A stretch of DNA of 64,000 bases from CAZGKW01 sp964526295 (GTDB lineage: Bacteria; Planctomycetota; Phycisphaerae; FEN-1346): positions 27,475 through 91,474 of the forward strand of contig CAZGKW010000015.1 of NCBI GenBank assembly GCA_964526295.1. The letters are read 5' to 3'. Of this stretch, positions 50,100 through 58,696 are shown one piece after another. Below the pieces are notes generated by a model. That model made no database searches, had not been told where the DNA came from, and worked only from the letters and a program-made list of their open reading frames with translations. The stretch's first letter is position 1. Every line of letters begins with the position of its first letter. Position numbers and translations under genes: made by a program.

Positions 50100-50728
50100 T
50101 CGACGCGATTCGCGACGAGATCGCCGAGGCCATCGCGGTGCTGGGCGAGACGGCCGCCGACCTGGCCGCTCCGGCGGCACAGACCGCCGACCTCCTCGTG
50201 GCTGCCGTCCGCGAGGGTCGACGCATCTATGTCTGTGGTGATGGCGGCAGCGCGGCCCAGGCCCAGCACTTCGCCGCCGAGCTGGTCGGACGGTTCCTCA
50301 TCGACCGGCCCGCCCTGCCCTGCGTCTCTCTGACGACCGACACGAGCGTCCTGACCTCGGTGGCCAACGACTACGATTTCGAGCAGGTCTTCGAGCGGCA
50401 GGTGGAGGCCCTCCTCCGCGAGGGAGACGTTCTCGTGTGCCTCTCGACCAGCGGCCAGAGCGCCAACGTCCTGAAGGCCGCCCGCGAGGCCCGCGCCCGC
50501 GGGGCACGCGTGGTCGGGCTGTCGGGCCGCACGGGCGGTCGGCTCAAGGAACTCTCCGACGTCTGCCTGTGCGTGCCGGCCGAGACCAGCCCGCGCGTCC
50601 AGGAGGGCCATCTCGTACTACTCCACGTCCTGTGCCGCCAGGTCGAGGAGGCCCTCTTCGCCCGCGACCACGGCCCGCCTGCTGCACCCGCCGAGCGGGC
50701 CGGCACCTACGAGACCGCCGAGGAGTGA
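50096..50728 (+). CDS. gmhA: sedoheptulose-7-phosphate isomerase
   Basis: A 210-residue SIS-domain isomerase for the first step of LPS heptose synthesis. CGDGGSAAQAQHFAAELVGRF is the characteristic GmhA/DiaA phosphate site, LTTDTSVLTSVANDYDFEQVF and LSTSGQSANVL follow, and QEGHLVLLHVLCRQVEE holds catalytic Glu/His. A slightly charged tail of about 15 residues extends beyond the domain. AGAAGGAGG lies before the ATG, which overlaps the hldE stop codon. Confidence 0.95.
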   Translation: MIDAIRDEIAEAIAVLGETAADLAAPAAQTADLLVAAVREGRRIYVCGDGGSAAQAQHFAAELVGRFLIDRPALPCVSLTTDTSVLTSVANDYDFEQVFERQVEALLREGDVLVCLSTSGQSANVLKAAREARARGARVVGLSGRTGGRLKELSDVCLCVPAETSPRVQEGHLVLLHVLCRQVEEALFARDHGPPAAPAERAGTYETAEE

Positions 50729-50731
50729 CCC

Positions 50732-52144
50732 GTGCCCAGACCGGCCGTCTTCCTGGACCGCGACGGTACGATCATCGAGGAGGTCGGCTATCCCTCCCGG
50801 CCCGAGCAGGTCCGCATCCTGCCGGGCGCGGCCGAGGCCCTCGCCCGCCTCAAGGAGGCCGGATACGCCCTGGTCGTCGTCACGAACCAGTCGGGCATCG
50901 CCCGCGGGCTGATGAACGAGGACCAGCTCAACCACATCCACGAGACGCTCGACGACCGCTTCGCCGCCCGCGGGGCCGACATCGAGGCGTTTTACGCCTG
51001 CCCCCACCACCCCGATCCGCTCGTCGCCAAGCGCCGCGACCTGGCCGTCGAGTGCGAGTGCCGCAAGCCCAAGCCCGGGATGGTCCTCCAGGCCGCCGAG
51101 GACCTCGATCTCGATCTGGCGGCGTCCTGGCTCGTCGGCGACGGCTGGCGCGACGTCCAGGCGGGGCAGGCGGCGGGCGTCCGGACGATCAAGCTGCCCG
51201 CCCCGCCGACCCAGGAGACCCCGCGTCCGCGGGAGGTCGATCCGCCCACCGCCGAGGTGGACGATTTGGCGGCGGCGGCGGACGTCATCCTGGGGACCGA
51301 AGGCGCCCCGCCCGAGGAAGGGCCGGTCGACCAGCAGGCGACGCGGGACGCACCGCCGGCCAAGCCGGCGGAGAACCGGCCGCGGATCGAGGTGGCTTCC
51401 GAGGCGCCGCAACCGCACGAGCCGCCGCCTCGCCCCGAGCGGCCGGTGATCATCGAGGAGACGCCCGTGCCTCCCCCGCCGGCACCACCGCCGCAGGGGG
51501 CCCCGGTGGGTAGGAAGCCTGCGACGTCTGTCCCGCCTGCCGTGCCGCCTCCTGAGCAGCGCCTCGAGCCGACCGCGGCGGCGCCTGCGGAGGAGGTGGC
51601 GGAGGGGCCGGAGGAAGCGGGTGCCCGGTCGGGTGTCCCTCCGACCTCCCGGTCGCCGCTGGAGGAGAGTGCTGAGGCGACTCAGCCGGCCGCGGCGGCC
51701 GAGGAGGCGCCCGGGCCGGCCGGCGAGCCGGCGGAGGTGCCTCCCGAGGCACGCCCCGCACCGACGCTGTTGGGCGAGACGTGTGCCCGCTGCGGACGCG
51801 ACATCCCAAGGGCCGACCTCAAGGCCGGCCGGGCGGTCGTCCGCGACGGGTTCCTCCTGTGCCCGGATTGCCTGACCACCCAGCCGCCGGAGACGGCGGG
51901 CGAGCCGACCGGCACCGAGGGTCTGCTCCGGGCGATCCTGCTGGAGCTTCGCCGCGCCGGCCGCCGGGCCGAGCCCGAGGGCCTGATGCTAACGCGTCTG
52001 TTTGCTTACATTCTTCAGTTGGCGGCCCTGACGAGCGCCCTGTTTGCCGCCTTGCTGCCCGGCGGCCGCGACACCCTCCTCCTGGTCGCTGTCTTCGTCC
52101 AGCTCCTGGTGGTGGCCCTGCTCCTGATGGAAAGGAAGCCGTGA
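50732..52144 (+). CDS. gmhB: GmhB phosphatase fused to Pro-rich linker, zinc ribbon and two membrane helices
   Basis: A 470-residue protein, against about 180 for normal GmhB. Residues 1-160 are D,D-heptose-1,7-bisphosphate phosphatase: LDRDGT (Asp9, Asp11), TNQSGIARG, the zinc site Cys90, His92, Cys108, Cys110 and GDGWRDVQAGQAAG. A linker of about 190 residues rich in Pro, Ala and Glu follows, then a zinc-ribbon-like CARCGRD...LCPDC (about 356-385) and two hydrophobic segments at the end (LFAYILQLAALTSALFAALL, LLLVAVFVQLLVVALLL). The tail would fix the enzyme to the inner membrane. A frame error joining two genes is possible, but the single frame is continuous with good codon pattern. The start is GTG. 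Confidence 0.82.
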   Translation: MPRPAVFLDRDGTIIEEVGYPSRPEQVRILPGAAEALARLKEAGYALVVVTNQSGIARGLMNEDQLNHIHETLDDRFAARGADIEAFYACPHHPDPLVAKRRDLAVECECRKPKPGMVLQAAEDLDLDLAASWLVGDGWRDVQAGQAAGVRTIKLPAPPTQETPRPREVDPPTAEVDDLAAAADVILGTEGAPPEEGPVDQQATRDAPPAKPAENRPRIEVASEAPQPHEPPPRPERPVIIEETPVPPPPAPPPQGAPVGRKPATSVPPAVPPPEQRLEPTAAAPAEEVAEGPEEAGARSGVPPTSRSPLEESAEATQPAAAAEEAPGPAGEPAEVPPEARPAPTLLGETCARCGRDIPRADLKAGRAVVRDGFLLCPDCLTTQPPETAGEPTGTEGLLRAILLELRRAGRRAEPEGLMLTRLFAYILQLAALTSALFAALLPGGRDTLLLVAVFVQLLVVALLLMERKP

Positions 52145-52187
52145 CGGCCGATCCACCGTCGTTTCCGTTCGTGACGATTCCGTTCCG

Positions 52188-52214
52188 TTCTCTGCGCTCC
52201 CTGCGGTCTCTGTG
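52188..52214. repeat. 9-bp-periodic intergenic repeat, site 2
   Basis: Three 9-base units (TTCTCTGCG, CTCCCTGCG, GTCTCTGTG) in the 109-base gap between gmhB and the GT2 gene. On the other strand they read CGCAGAGAA and so on, matching the units at 46362 and 61817. Confidence 0.6.
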
Positions 52215-52253
52215 CTGAAGACGAGCCCGGGACCCGGCGCTGGGAGAGGCGAG

Positions 52254-53111
52254 ATGCTCGACCGCGACGTGCTCCAGGCGATCCGAGAGGGCGCGTCCCG
52301 CCCGGCGGGCCTGGCGTCGATCGTCATCGCCCACTACCAGACCGAGCCGCTTGTGCGGCTCTGCCTCCGGGCCGTCCGCCGCTTCACGGACCACCCGTTC
52401 GAGACGATCGTCGTCGACAACGGCTCGGCCGACGGTTCGCTCGACTACCTTCGATCGGTGGGATGGGTCCGGCTCATCGAGCGGGGCGCCTCGGCCGAGG
52501 CGAACGGCGTCGTGGCCCACGCCGCCGCCATGGACCTCGGGACGACCGAGGCCCGGGGCCGGTGGCTCGTCAGCCTGCACACCGACACGATCGTCCACCG
52601 GCCGGGCTGGCTGGGCGAGCTGCTCGCCCGTCTGTCGGCCCAGGTCGGGGCGGCGTGCCTCGGCTCTGGGAAGCTCGACGACGACCCGGCGTGGTACGCC
52701 GCCATCAAGCGCCTCGTCGACAAGCGGCGATACGCTCGGGCGCTGGCCCGTCTGTGGGGCCGCCCTCCCCCGCCGCGCGCCGAGGAGCCGGACTGGTATG
52801 CCCGGACGTACGCGGCCGTTTACGACCTCGATCGCGTCCGGGAGCTGGGCCTGTCGTTCGCGCCGGCGCCGGACCGGCGGGCCGGCGAGCAGCTCTACCG
52901 GGGCCTGGTGGAGGCGGGCCACACGGCCGTGCGCCTTCCGCCCGAGGAGATGCGGCGATACGTCCATCACATCGGCCACGGGACGGCCCTGCTCGGCCGG
53001 GGGGGCCTTCGCCGGTGGCGCGACACGGTCAAGGTCCGCCGCCGCGTCCGCCGGACGCTGGGCGGCCCCCTGGCCCGCGAGCTCCTCGACGACGAGACCC
53101 TCGACCGGTGA
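52254..53111 (+). CDS. glycosyltransferase family 2
   Basis: A 285-residue GT-A-fold transferase. ASIVIAHYQTEPLVRLCLRAV starts the nucleotide-binding part, ETIVVDNGSADGS has the typical Asp residues, and WLVSLHTDTIVHRPGWLGEL holds the metal-binding DxD-like acid. The C-terminal half is basic (TVKVRRRVRRTL) and may contact the membrane. In this cluster it probably adds a core sugar to lipid A-heptose. ATG 52254 follows GGGAGAGG. The stop is joined to the next gene by a GTGA overlap. Confidence 0.82.
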   Translation: MLDRDVLQAIREGASRPAGLASIVIAHYQTEPLVRLCLRAVRRFTDHPFETIVVDNGSADGSLDYLRSVGWVRLIERGASAEANGVVAHAAAMDLGTTEARGRWLVSLHTDTIVHRPGWLGELLARLSAQVGAACLGSGKLDDDPAWYAAIKRLVDKRRYARALARLWGRPPPPRAEEPDWYARTYAAVYDLDRVRELGLSFAPAPDRRAGEQLYRGLVEAGHTAVRLPPEEMRRYVHHIGHGTALLGRGGLRRWRDTVKVRRRVRRTLGGPLARELLDDETLDR

Positions 53112-54844
53112 GGCCCATGGCCCGTCTCGACGTCCATCCCGACTGGCGGCCGGTGCTCGATGCGACGGGGCTGGCGGACTTTGACGCCCTCTTCAGCGCC
53201 GGCGAGGCGAACCGCGTCGACGGCCACCTCCGGCGGAGCGTCTCGCGCCTCGAGCTGGAGCAGCCCGGCGGGGGGACGGTCTCGGTCTACCTGAAGCGGC
53301 GGTGGGGCCCCGCGGCCGGCCGGTCCTGGGCCGAGCTGCTCCACGGCCGGTGGCCGAGCTACCCCGAAAAACGCGAATGGCGGAACGCGGTCCGCCTGGC
53401 CGAGGCGGGCGTGCCCGTCGCCGAACCCGTTGCCTGTGGCCGGGACGAAGGGACCCGAGGGCCGCGGTCCCTCGTCGCCTTTCGCGAGGTGCCGGGCACG
53501 AGCCTCGCCGCCTGGGCGGCGGCCCCGCCGGCGGGACCCCACGACGCGGAGGCTTTGCGGCAGCGCCGGGCCGTCGCCACGGCCGTCGGCCGTTTGGTCG
53601 CCCACTTGCACGGGGCCGGCTTCGCCTTCCGAGACCTGTACGCCAAACACGTGTACCTCGATCTGGCATCCGGCGGTGAGCCTGACACCTATCTGATCGA
53701 CCCCCAGCGTGTGCGGCGGATCAACCGGCGGTGGCAGGTCCACGACCTTGCGGCCCTCTACGCCACGACTGTCGAGCCGGGCGTCCGCGGGACCGACCGC
53801 GTCCGGTTCCTGCGGACCTATCTGGGGACTGCCCGTCTCGGCCCGGCCGCCAGGCGCCTGGCCCGCGAGGTGGTGGCGGCGGCCGAGAGGATCGCCGGTC
53901 GCGGAGGGGACCCCCACCTCATCCCCGAGCGCCGGGTCGCCCCGCCCGGCATGGTCCCGACCGGCGACGAGCGGTTCGTCCACGCCGACGACCGGCGGCT
54001 GTGGATCAACGAGGCGTTCCGGGAGGCCCTGGAGGCGGCGAGCCTGGCGACGCTCGACGCTCTCATGGCCTTCGAGGGCGGCCGGCCGTACCGCGTCGTC
54101 CAGGGACGCCGGACCGTTCGGACCGAGCTGCCCGGGCCGGGCGGGCCGCCCGTCGCGGTCTACCTGAAGCGCTACACCGGCGTGCCATTGCGGACGGCTG
54201 TGCGGCGGACGATCAGCCTCGGCGAGCCGGTGTCGTTCGCCTTTCGCGAGGCCCGCACGATCTGGCGGCTGACCGAGCTTGGCATCCCGACGATGCGGGT
54301 CGCGGCCGTCGGGGAAGAGCTGTCCGCCGGGGGCCGGCGGGAGCGGAGCTGCCTCGTCACGGAGGAAGTCGCCGGGGCGACCCAGGCGGACGACTACGCC
54401 GAGGCCCGCTTCGGCGGCGAATGCGGCCCCGAGGCGACCCGCGAGAAGCGGGCCCTCGTCCGGCAGATCGGGCAGCTCGCGCGTCGGTTCCACCGCGAAG
54501 GGTTCGTCCATCGCGACTTTTACCTGTGCCACATCCTCGTGCGGCCCGTCGAGGGCGGCGAGCCGGTGCTCCATTTGATCGACCTCCAGCGGGTGAAGCG
54601 GCGGCGACGCGGCCCGCTGCGGCGATGGATCGTCAAGGACTTGGCGGCCCTGCTCTTTTCGTCGTGGCCGTCGCCCGCGACGGGCATCCGGTCCGGAGTT
54701 TTCCGTGACACGGACCGCATGCGGTTCGCGCGGGAGTACTTCGGCTGCGACCGCTTGACGGCGGAGCAGAAGTTGCTCCTGCGGGCGGCCGTGCGAAAGG
54801 CCCGCCGCATCGACCGGCACGAGCGTCGCCGGCGGCGGGCCTGA
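53108..54844 (+). CDS. double LPS core kinase (two WaaP/KdkA-like domains)
   Basis: A 578-residue protein made of two kinase domains of the lipopolysaccharide kinase (WaaP/KdkA/InaA) clan. Domain 1 (about 45-245) has VSVYLKRRWG with the ATP Lys, AHLHGAGFAFRDLYAKHVYLD as catalytic loop (Phe in place of His before Arg-Asp) and YLIDPQRVRR as metal-binding motif. Domain 2 (about 320-570) has VAVYLKRYTG, RRFHREGFVHRDFYLCHILV and LIDLQRVKR, the canonical set. It likely phosphorylates two heptose/Kdo positions of the core. GTG 53108 was chosen for its overlap with the upstream stop; ATG 53117 is an alternative. Confidence 0.85.
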   Translation: MRPMARLDVHPDWRPVLDATGLADFDALFSAGEANRVDGHLRRSVSRLELEQPGGGTVSVYLKRRWGPAAGRSWAELLHGRWPSYPEKREWRNAVRLAEAGVPVAEPVACGRDEGTRGPRSLVAFREVPGTSLAAWAAAPPAGPHDAEALRQRRAVATAVGRLVAHLHGAGFAFRDLYAKHVYLDLASGGEPDTYLIDPQRVRRINRRWQVHDLAALYATTVEPGVRGTDRVRFLRTYLGTARLGPAARRLAREVVAAAERIAGRGGDPHLIPERRVAPPGMVPTGDERFVHADDRRLWINEAFREALEAASLATLDALMAFEGGRPYRVVQGRRTVRTELPGPGGPPVAVYLKRYTGVPLRTAVRRTISLGEPVSFAFREARTIWRLTELGIPTMRVAAVGEELSAGGRRERSCLVTEEVAGATQADDYAEARFGGECGPEATREKRALVRQIGQLARRFHREGFVHRDFYLCHILVRPVEGGEPVLHLIDLQRVKRRRRGPLRRWIVKDLAALLFSSWPSPATGIRSGVFRDTDRMRFAREYFGCDRLTAEQKLLLRAAVRKARRIDRHERRRRRA

Positions 54845-54860
54845 GTGGCGGGGGCCTTCC

Positions 54861-54889
54861 TTGCTATCGCGCACGCGGCCTTTTATAGT
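54861..54889 (+). promoter_or_regulatory. promoter before the methyltransferase pair
   Basis: TTGCTA at 54861-54866, 17-base spacer, TATAGT at 54884-54889, 47 bases before the TTG start. Confidence 0.6.
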
Positions 54890-54935
54890 CGCGTCACGAC
54901 GTGGCATCGCGCGCGGCGTGTTTGAGGAGTAGCGA

Positions 54936-55616
54936 TTGGACAAACTGACGCGAGCTCTGGTCCAGGCCGCCGTCGATGTTTTCCGGCCGCCGGCCCCCGT
55001 TCTGGAGATCGGTTCGCGACAAGTCCAAGGGCCGGGGCTCGCGGACATGCGGCCGCTGTTTCCGGCGGCCGACTACGTGGGTTGCGATATGGAGCCGGGC
55101 CCCGGGGTGGATGCCATAAGCCGCATCGAATCATTGGGTTTCCAGGACGGATGGGCCGGGACGGTCCTGTGCTTGAACGTCTTGGAGCACGCGTGGGGGT
55201 TCCGCGAGGGGATCGACGAAATTGTCCGCGTGACGCGCGCCGGGGGCCTTGTCCTGCTGGTAACAGTCTTCAGCTTCCGGGTCCACGCGTACCCCTGCGA
55301 CTACTGGCGGTTCACGCCGCACGCGCTGGCCCGGTTGCTGGCCCCGTTCGAGACGGTTCTTTACGGATGGCAAGGCCACAGAAAACAGCCCCGCTTGGTG
55401 TTCGCGCTTGGGCAAAAGGGCCGGATGGAGCGTCCTGCTGAGCGGGCGGAGACGTGGAGGTATCGGTCGCTTGTCCATTGGAGCGAGCACTTGCCGTGGC
55501 GGGCCCGGATAGGTGCCGCCATCGGGGGACCGCTCTTCGGACGACGTTATTTCCGGACGGTGCGGCATTGGTGGGACCTGACGATCCGGGTCGCGGACAG
55601 CGGACGGAAGGCCTGA
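54936..55616 (+). CDS. class I methyltransferase-like protein
   Basis: A 226-residue protein of the Methyltransf_11 type with a short motif I (VLEIGSRQVQG in place of a glycine-rich loop), DYVGCDMEPGPGVD, and TVLCLNVLEHAWGF. The pattern is frequent in glycan-cluster methyltransferases. Motif I has few Gly, so SAM binding may be altered. The C-terminal part ends in a basic helix. The start is TTG with GAGGAG six bases upstream and a separate promoter. Confidence 0.68.
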   Translation: MDKLTRALVQAAVDVFRPPAPVLEIGSRQVQGPGLADMRPLFPAADYVGCDMEPGPGVDAISRIESLGFQDGWAGTVLCLNVLEHAWGFREGIDEIVRVTRAGGLVLLVTVFSFRVHAYPCDYWRFTPHALARLLAPFETVLYGWQGHRKQPRLVFALGQKGRMERPAERAETWRYRSLVHWSEHLPWRARIGAAIGGPLFGRRYFRTVRHWWDLTIRVADSGRKA

Positions 55617-55656
55617 CCCGGGCCGGCTCGGCGGCAACAGTACGGAGGGTCCAGGC

Positions 55657-56706
55657 GTGACCGAACCGGCTTCTGGTGACCGGCCGGCTGACCGGCAACT
55701 GGAAGAAGTGCCGTGCGACTACTGTGGCCAGTGGGACGCCGACCGTCTCTACACGGGCCGCGATCGGCTCCACGGTCTGCCGGGCGAGTTCCACGTGGTC
55801 GTGTGCCGCCGGTGCGGCCTGGCGCGGACGAACCCGCGTCCCGTGGCGGAAAGCCTGGCGGAGACGTACCCGTCGGACTACGGGCCCCACGAGGCCGCGC
55901 CTGGGTCTTTTGCCTCACCAAGCGGTGCGCTTCGCTGGCTGCTCGTCAACTACCGGGGGTACCCGCTCGGCCGTCCGGCGCCGCCTATCGCGCGGGCGCT
56001 GGCCTGGCCTTGGGCGGCCATGCGGCTCACCCGCCGCCGACTCCTGCGGTTCGTCCGGTGGACGGACGACGGGCAGCTCCTCGACGTGGGCTGTGGAACG
56101 GGTCGGTACGTCGCACAGATGGCCGCCGTCGGGTGGCAGGCAGAGGGGATCGATCCGAGCGCGTCGGCCGTGGCGGCCGGACGCCGGGCAGGGCTTGCGA
56201 TTCAGGAGGGGACGCTTCCGGGGACCGATTTGCCGGAGGCGTCGTTCGATGCGGTGACGATGTGGCACGCGCTGGAGCACGTGCCGAGCCCCGCGGCGAC
56301 ACTCCTGGAGGTGCGCCGAGTGCTACGACCCGGCGGGCGGTTCTACCTTACGGTGCCGCGCCTGGATTCTCTGATGGCTCGGTGGCTCGGGGCGGACTGG
56401 ATTGGGCTGGACATGCCGCGTCATCTGACGCACTTCACCGAGCGGACGCTCCGGCGGCATGTATCGGCGGCGGGGCTCGAGGTCAAGGCAGTTCGGGCGC
56501 TACGGATGACCGGTGCGGCCCGGACGACGTGCCGGTTGCGAGGCGAAGCCGGGGGCCGTTGGCTGGACCGGCGTCTCGGGCGGTCACGTCTGCTGCTGGG
56601 TCTCGCCGGATACGCGGCGGCGGTGGTCGGCCGTTCGGACGCGATGTTTCTGTCGGCCCGCCGTGCGGACCAGATGGCGGCTTTCGCCGGCAAGACCGGC
56701 CGTTAG
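55657..56706 (+). CDS. SAM-dependent methyltransferase with N-terminal zinc ribbon
   Basis: A 349-residue protein. Residues about 18-55 form a ribbon with two Cys pairs (CDYC and CRRC), as in C-methyltransferases and related glycan enzymes. The core starts at LLDVGCGTGRYVAQMAAVGW, with GIDPSASAVAAGRRAG, MWHALEHVPSP and VLRPGGRFYLTVPR. The C-terminal segment LLLGLAGYAAAVVG is hydrophobic and may touch the membrane. The acceptor is probably a glycan or lipid-linked sugar, judging from neighbours. The start is GTG. Confidence 0.8.
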   Translation: MTEPASGDRPADRQLEEVPCDYCGQWDADRLYTGRDRLHGLPGEFHVVVCRRCGLARTNPRPVAESLAETYPSDYGPHEAAPGSFASPSGALRWLLVNYRGYPLGRPAPPIARALAWPWAAMRLTRRRLLRFVRWTDDGQLLDVGCGTGRYVAQMAAVGWQAEGIDPSASAVAAGRRAGLAIQEGTLPGTDLPEASFDAVTMWHALEHVPSPAATLLEVRRVLRPGGRFYLTVPRLDSLMARWLGADWIGLDMPRHLTHFTERTLRRHVSAAGLEVKAVRALRMTGAARTTCRLRGEAGGRWLDRRLGRSRLLLGLAGYAAAVVGRSDAMFLSARRADQMAAFAGKTGR

Positions 56707-56752
56707 CGTCCTTCCTGCCGCAGCGCAAACTGCGTCCGAGATGGGGCAAGGC

Positions 56753-57925
56753 GTGAAGATCGGTTTTCAGATCGAGCATCTCGACCCGGCCCGCGGTGGC
56801 GCGGAGGCCTACGTGTACCGCTTCGCCGAGGACCTGCTGGCCGCCGGGCACGAGGTCCACGTGTTCGCGGGCGGGTTCGGCAAGGTGCCGGCGGGGGCGT
56901 TCTCGCACCGGCTGTTCCGGCGGGGCCTGACGCGGCCGCACCGGGACTGGCGGTTCGCGCAGACGGCCCAGCGGGCCGCCCGCCGGGCCGCGTGCGACGT
57001 CGTCATGGCCGTCGGCCACACGTTCGGCGCGGACGTCCTCCAGCCGCACGGCGGGACGATGCGGGCGAGCCGGCGACAGAACCTGCGGCTCGTCCGCAAC
57101 CCGGTCCTTCGACGCCTCAAGTGGCTGTCGGACCTGGTGAACCCGCGGGTCCGGACGCGGCTGGCCATCGAGGGGCTCCAGTACGCCTCGCCGCCGGTGC
57201 CGGAGGTGGTCGCCATCAGCGAGATGGTCCGGCGTGACCTCGTGGAGTCCTATCACGTGCCGGAGGAGCACCTGCACCTGGTCTACAACGGGGTGGACGT
57301 GGAACGGTTCCACCCGGAGGCGTGCGCCGCGAAGCGGGCCGAGTCGCGCGAATCGCTCGGCCTTCGAGACGAGGAGACGTGCTATCTGCTCGTCGCACAC
57401 AACTTCCGCCTGAAGGGCCTGCGCGAGCTGATCGAAGGGGCGGCCCGGCTGGACGAGGCGGGCGGCCCGTGGCGGCTCGTCGTCGTGGGCAAGGCGGACC
57501 CGGCGCCGTATCGGCGGCTGGCCGGGCGGCTCGGGTGCGAAGGGCGGCTCGTCTTCGCCGGGGCGATGGCGGACGTGCTGCCGGCGTACGCCGCGGCGGA
57601 TGCGTACGTCCACCCCACGTGGTACGACCCGTGCAGCCTGGTGGTGCTGGAGGCCCTGGCGTGCGGCCTGCCGGTTGTCACGACGCCGAGCAACGGGGCG
57701 AGCGAGCTGATGGCCGACGGCCGGGAGGGGTTCGTGGTTGCCTCGCCGGATGATGCGGCGGCGCTGGCCGCGGCGATGGACGCGCTTCGCAACGCGGCCC
57801 GCCGTGAGGAGATGGGCCGCCGGGCCCGCGAGGCGGCCGAGGCGCATCCGCTGGAGCGGAACTTCCGCGAGATGATGACGGTGTTCGAGCGGGCCGCGGC
57901 CCGCAAGAAGGAGGCTGCCTCGTGA
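56753..57925 (+). CDS. glycosyltransferase family 4 (WaaG-like)
   Basis: A 390-residue GT-B transferase. The N-terminal KIGFQIEHLDPARGGAEAYVYRFA has the Gly-Gly-x-E loop of GT4, VVAISEMVRRDL and VYNGVDVERFHP mark the domain border, and PTWYDPCSLVVLEALACGLPVV has the donor-binding E-x7-E equivalent. Such enzymes include LPS core glucosyltransferase WaaG. An in-frame ATG at 56741 is an alternative start; the GTG has a GGGG element six bases upstream. The stop overlaps plsY (GTGA). Confidence 0.88.
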   Translation: MKIGFQIEHLDPARGGAEAYVYRFAEDLLAAGHEVHVFAGGFGKVPAGAFSHRLFRRGLTRPHRDWRFAQTAQRAARRAACDVVMAVGHTFGADVLQPHGGTMRASRRQNLRLVRNPVLRRLKWLSDLVNPRVRTRLAIEGLQYASPPVPEVVAISEMVRRDLVESYHVPEEHLHLVYNGVDVERFHPEACAAKRAESRESLGLRDEETCYLLVAHNFRLKGLRELIEGAARLDEAGGPWRLVVVGKADPAPYRRLAGRLGCEGRLVFAGAMADVLPAYAAADAYVHPTWYDPCSLVVLEALACGLPVVTTPSNGASELMADGREGFVVASPDDAAALAAAMDALRNAARREEMGRRAREAAEAHPLERNFREMMTVFERAAARKKEAAS

Positions 57926-58683
57926 TGACGGTCCTGACGGTCGCCGGATGGTTCGTCGGCGGATACCTGGCCGGGTCGGTGCCGTTCGGCTGGCTGATCG
58001 GCCGGCTGCGCGGCGTGGACATCCGCGAGCACGGGTCGAAGAATATCGGTTCGACGAACTGTGGGCGCGTGTGCGGGACACCGTGGGGGGGCCTGGCGTT
58101 CGTCCTGGACGTGGCGAAGGGGTTCGGGCCCGTGTTCGTCCTCGGCTGGTGGATGCTGCCGCGGATGGTGGCCGAGCCGGCGCAGGTCGGCCCTCGGGAG
58201 GCCACCCTCGTCCTCGTCATCGCGGCGGTCGGGCCGATCCTCGGGCACACGTTCCCGGTGTGGCTGAGGTTCCGCGGCGGCAAGGCCGTGGCGACGAGCC
58301 TGGGCGTCCTGTTGGCGATGCCGATGCTCTGGCCGCTGGCGCTGGCGGCCCTGGGTCTCTGGGTGATCGTGCTCTTCGCGACGCGGTACGTCTCGGTGGC
58401 CTCGTCGGCGGCGGCGGTGGGGTTCGTCGTCGGGTATCTCGTGTTCGAGCGGGCCCGGGCATGGGGCGACTACCTCCCGGTCACCGTGTTCGTCCTGCTG
58501 CTCGTCGTGCTGGTCCTGGTGCGGCACACGTCGAACTATAAGCGCCTGATGGCGGGGACGGAGAACAAGTTCGGCTCGCCGCCTCAGCACACGGCGGCCC
58601 AGCACCTCCAGTTCGGCCGGCCTCCCCCGGGCGAACCGGGCCTCGAGGCGGCCCAGGAGACCGGCTCGGACGAAGAGGCGTGA
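57922..58683 (+). CDS. plsY: glycerol-3-phosphate acyltransferase PlsY
   Basis: A 253-residue membrane enzyme that uses acyl-phosphate to make lysophosphatidic acid, the first step of membrane phospholipids. The family motifs GSVPFGWLIG, HGSKNIGSTN (usually GSGNxGATN) and RFRGGKAVATSLGVLL are in order, with five hydrophobic segments. A polar tail of about 45 residues after HTSNYKRLMAGTENK is longer than usual. AAGGAGG precedes the GTG start; an ATG one codon later is possible. Confidence 0.93.
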   Translation: MMTVLTVAGWFVGGYLAGSVPFGWLIGRLRGVDIREHGSKNIGSTNCGRVCGTPWGGLAFVLDVAKGFGPVFVLGWWMLPRMVAEPAQVGPREATLVLVIAAVGPILGHTFPVWLRFRGGKAVATSLGVLLAMPMLWPLALAALGLWVIVLFATRYVSVASSAAAVGFVVGYLVFERARAWGDYLPVTVFVLLLVVLVLVRHTSNYKRLMAGTENKFGSPPQHTAAQHLQFGRPPPGEPGLEAAQETGSDEEA

Positions 58684-58696
58684 GGGGCGGCGCCGC

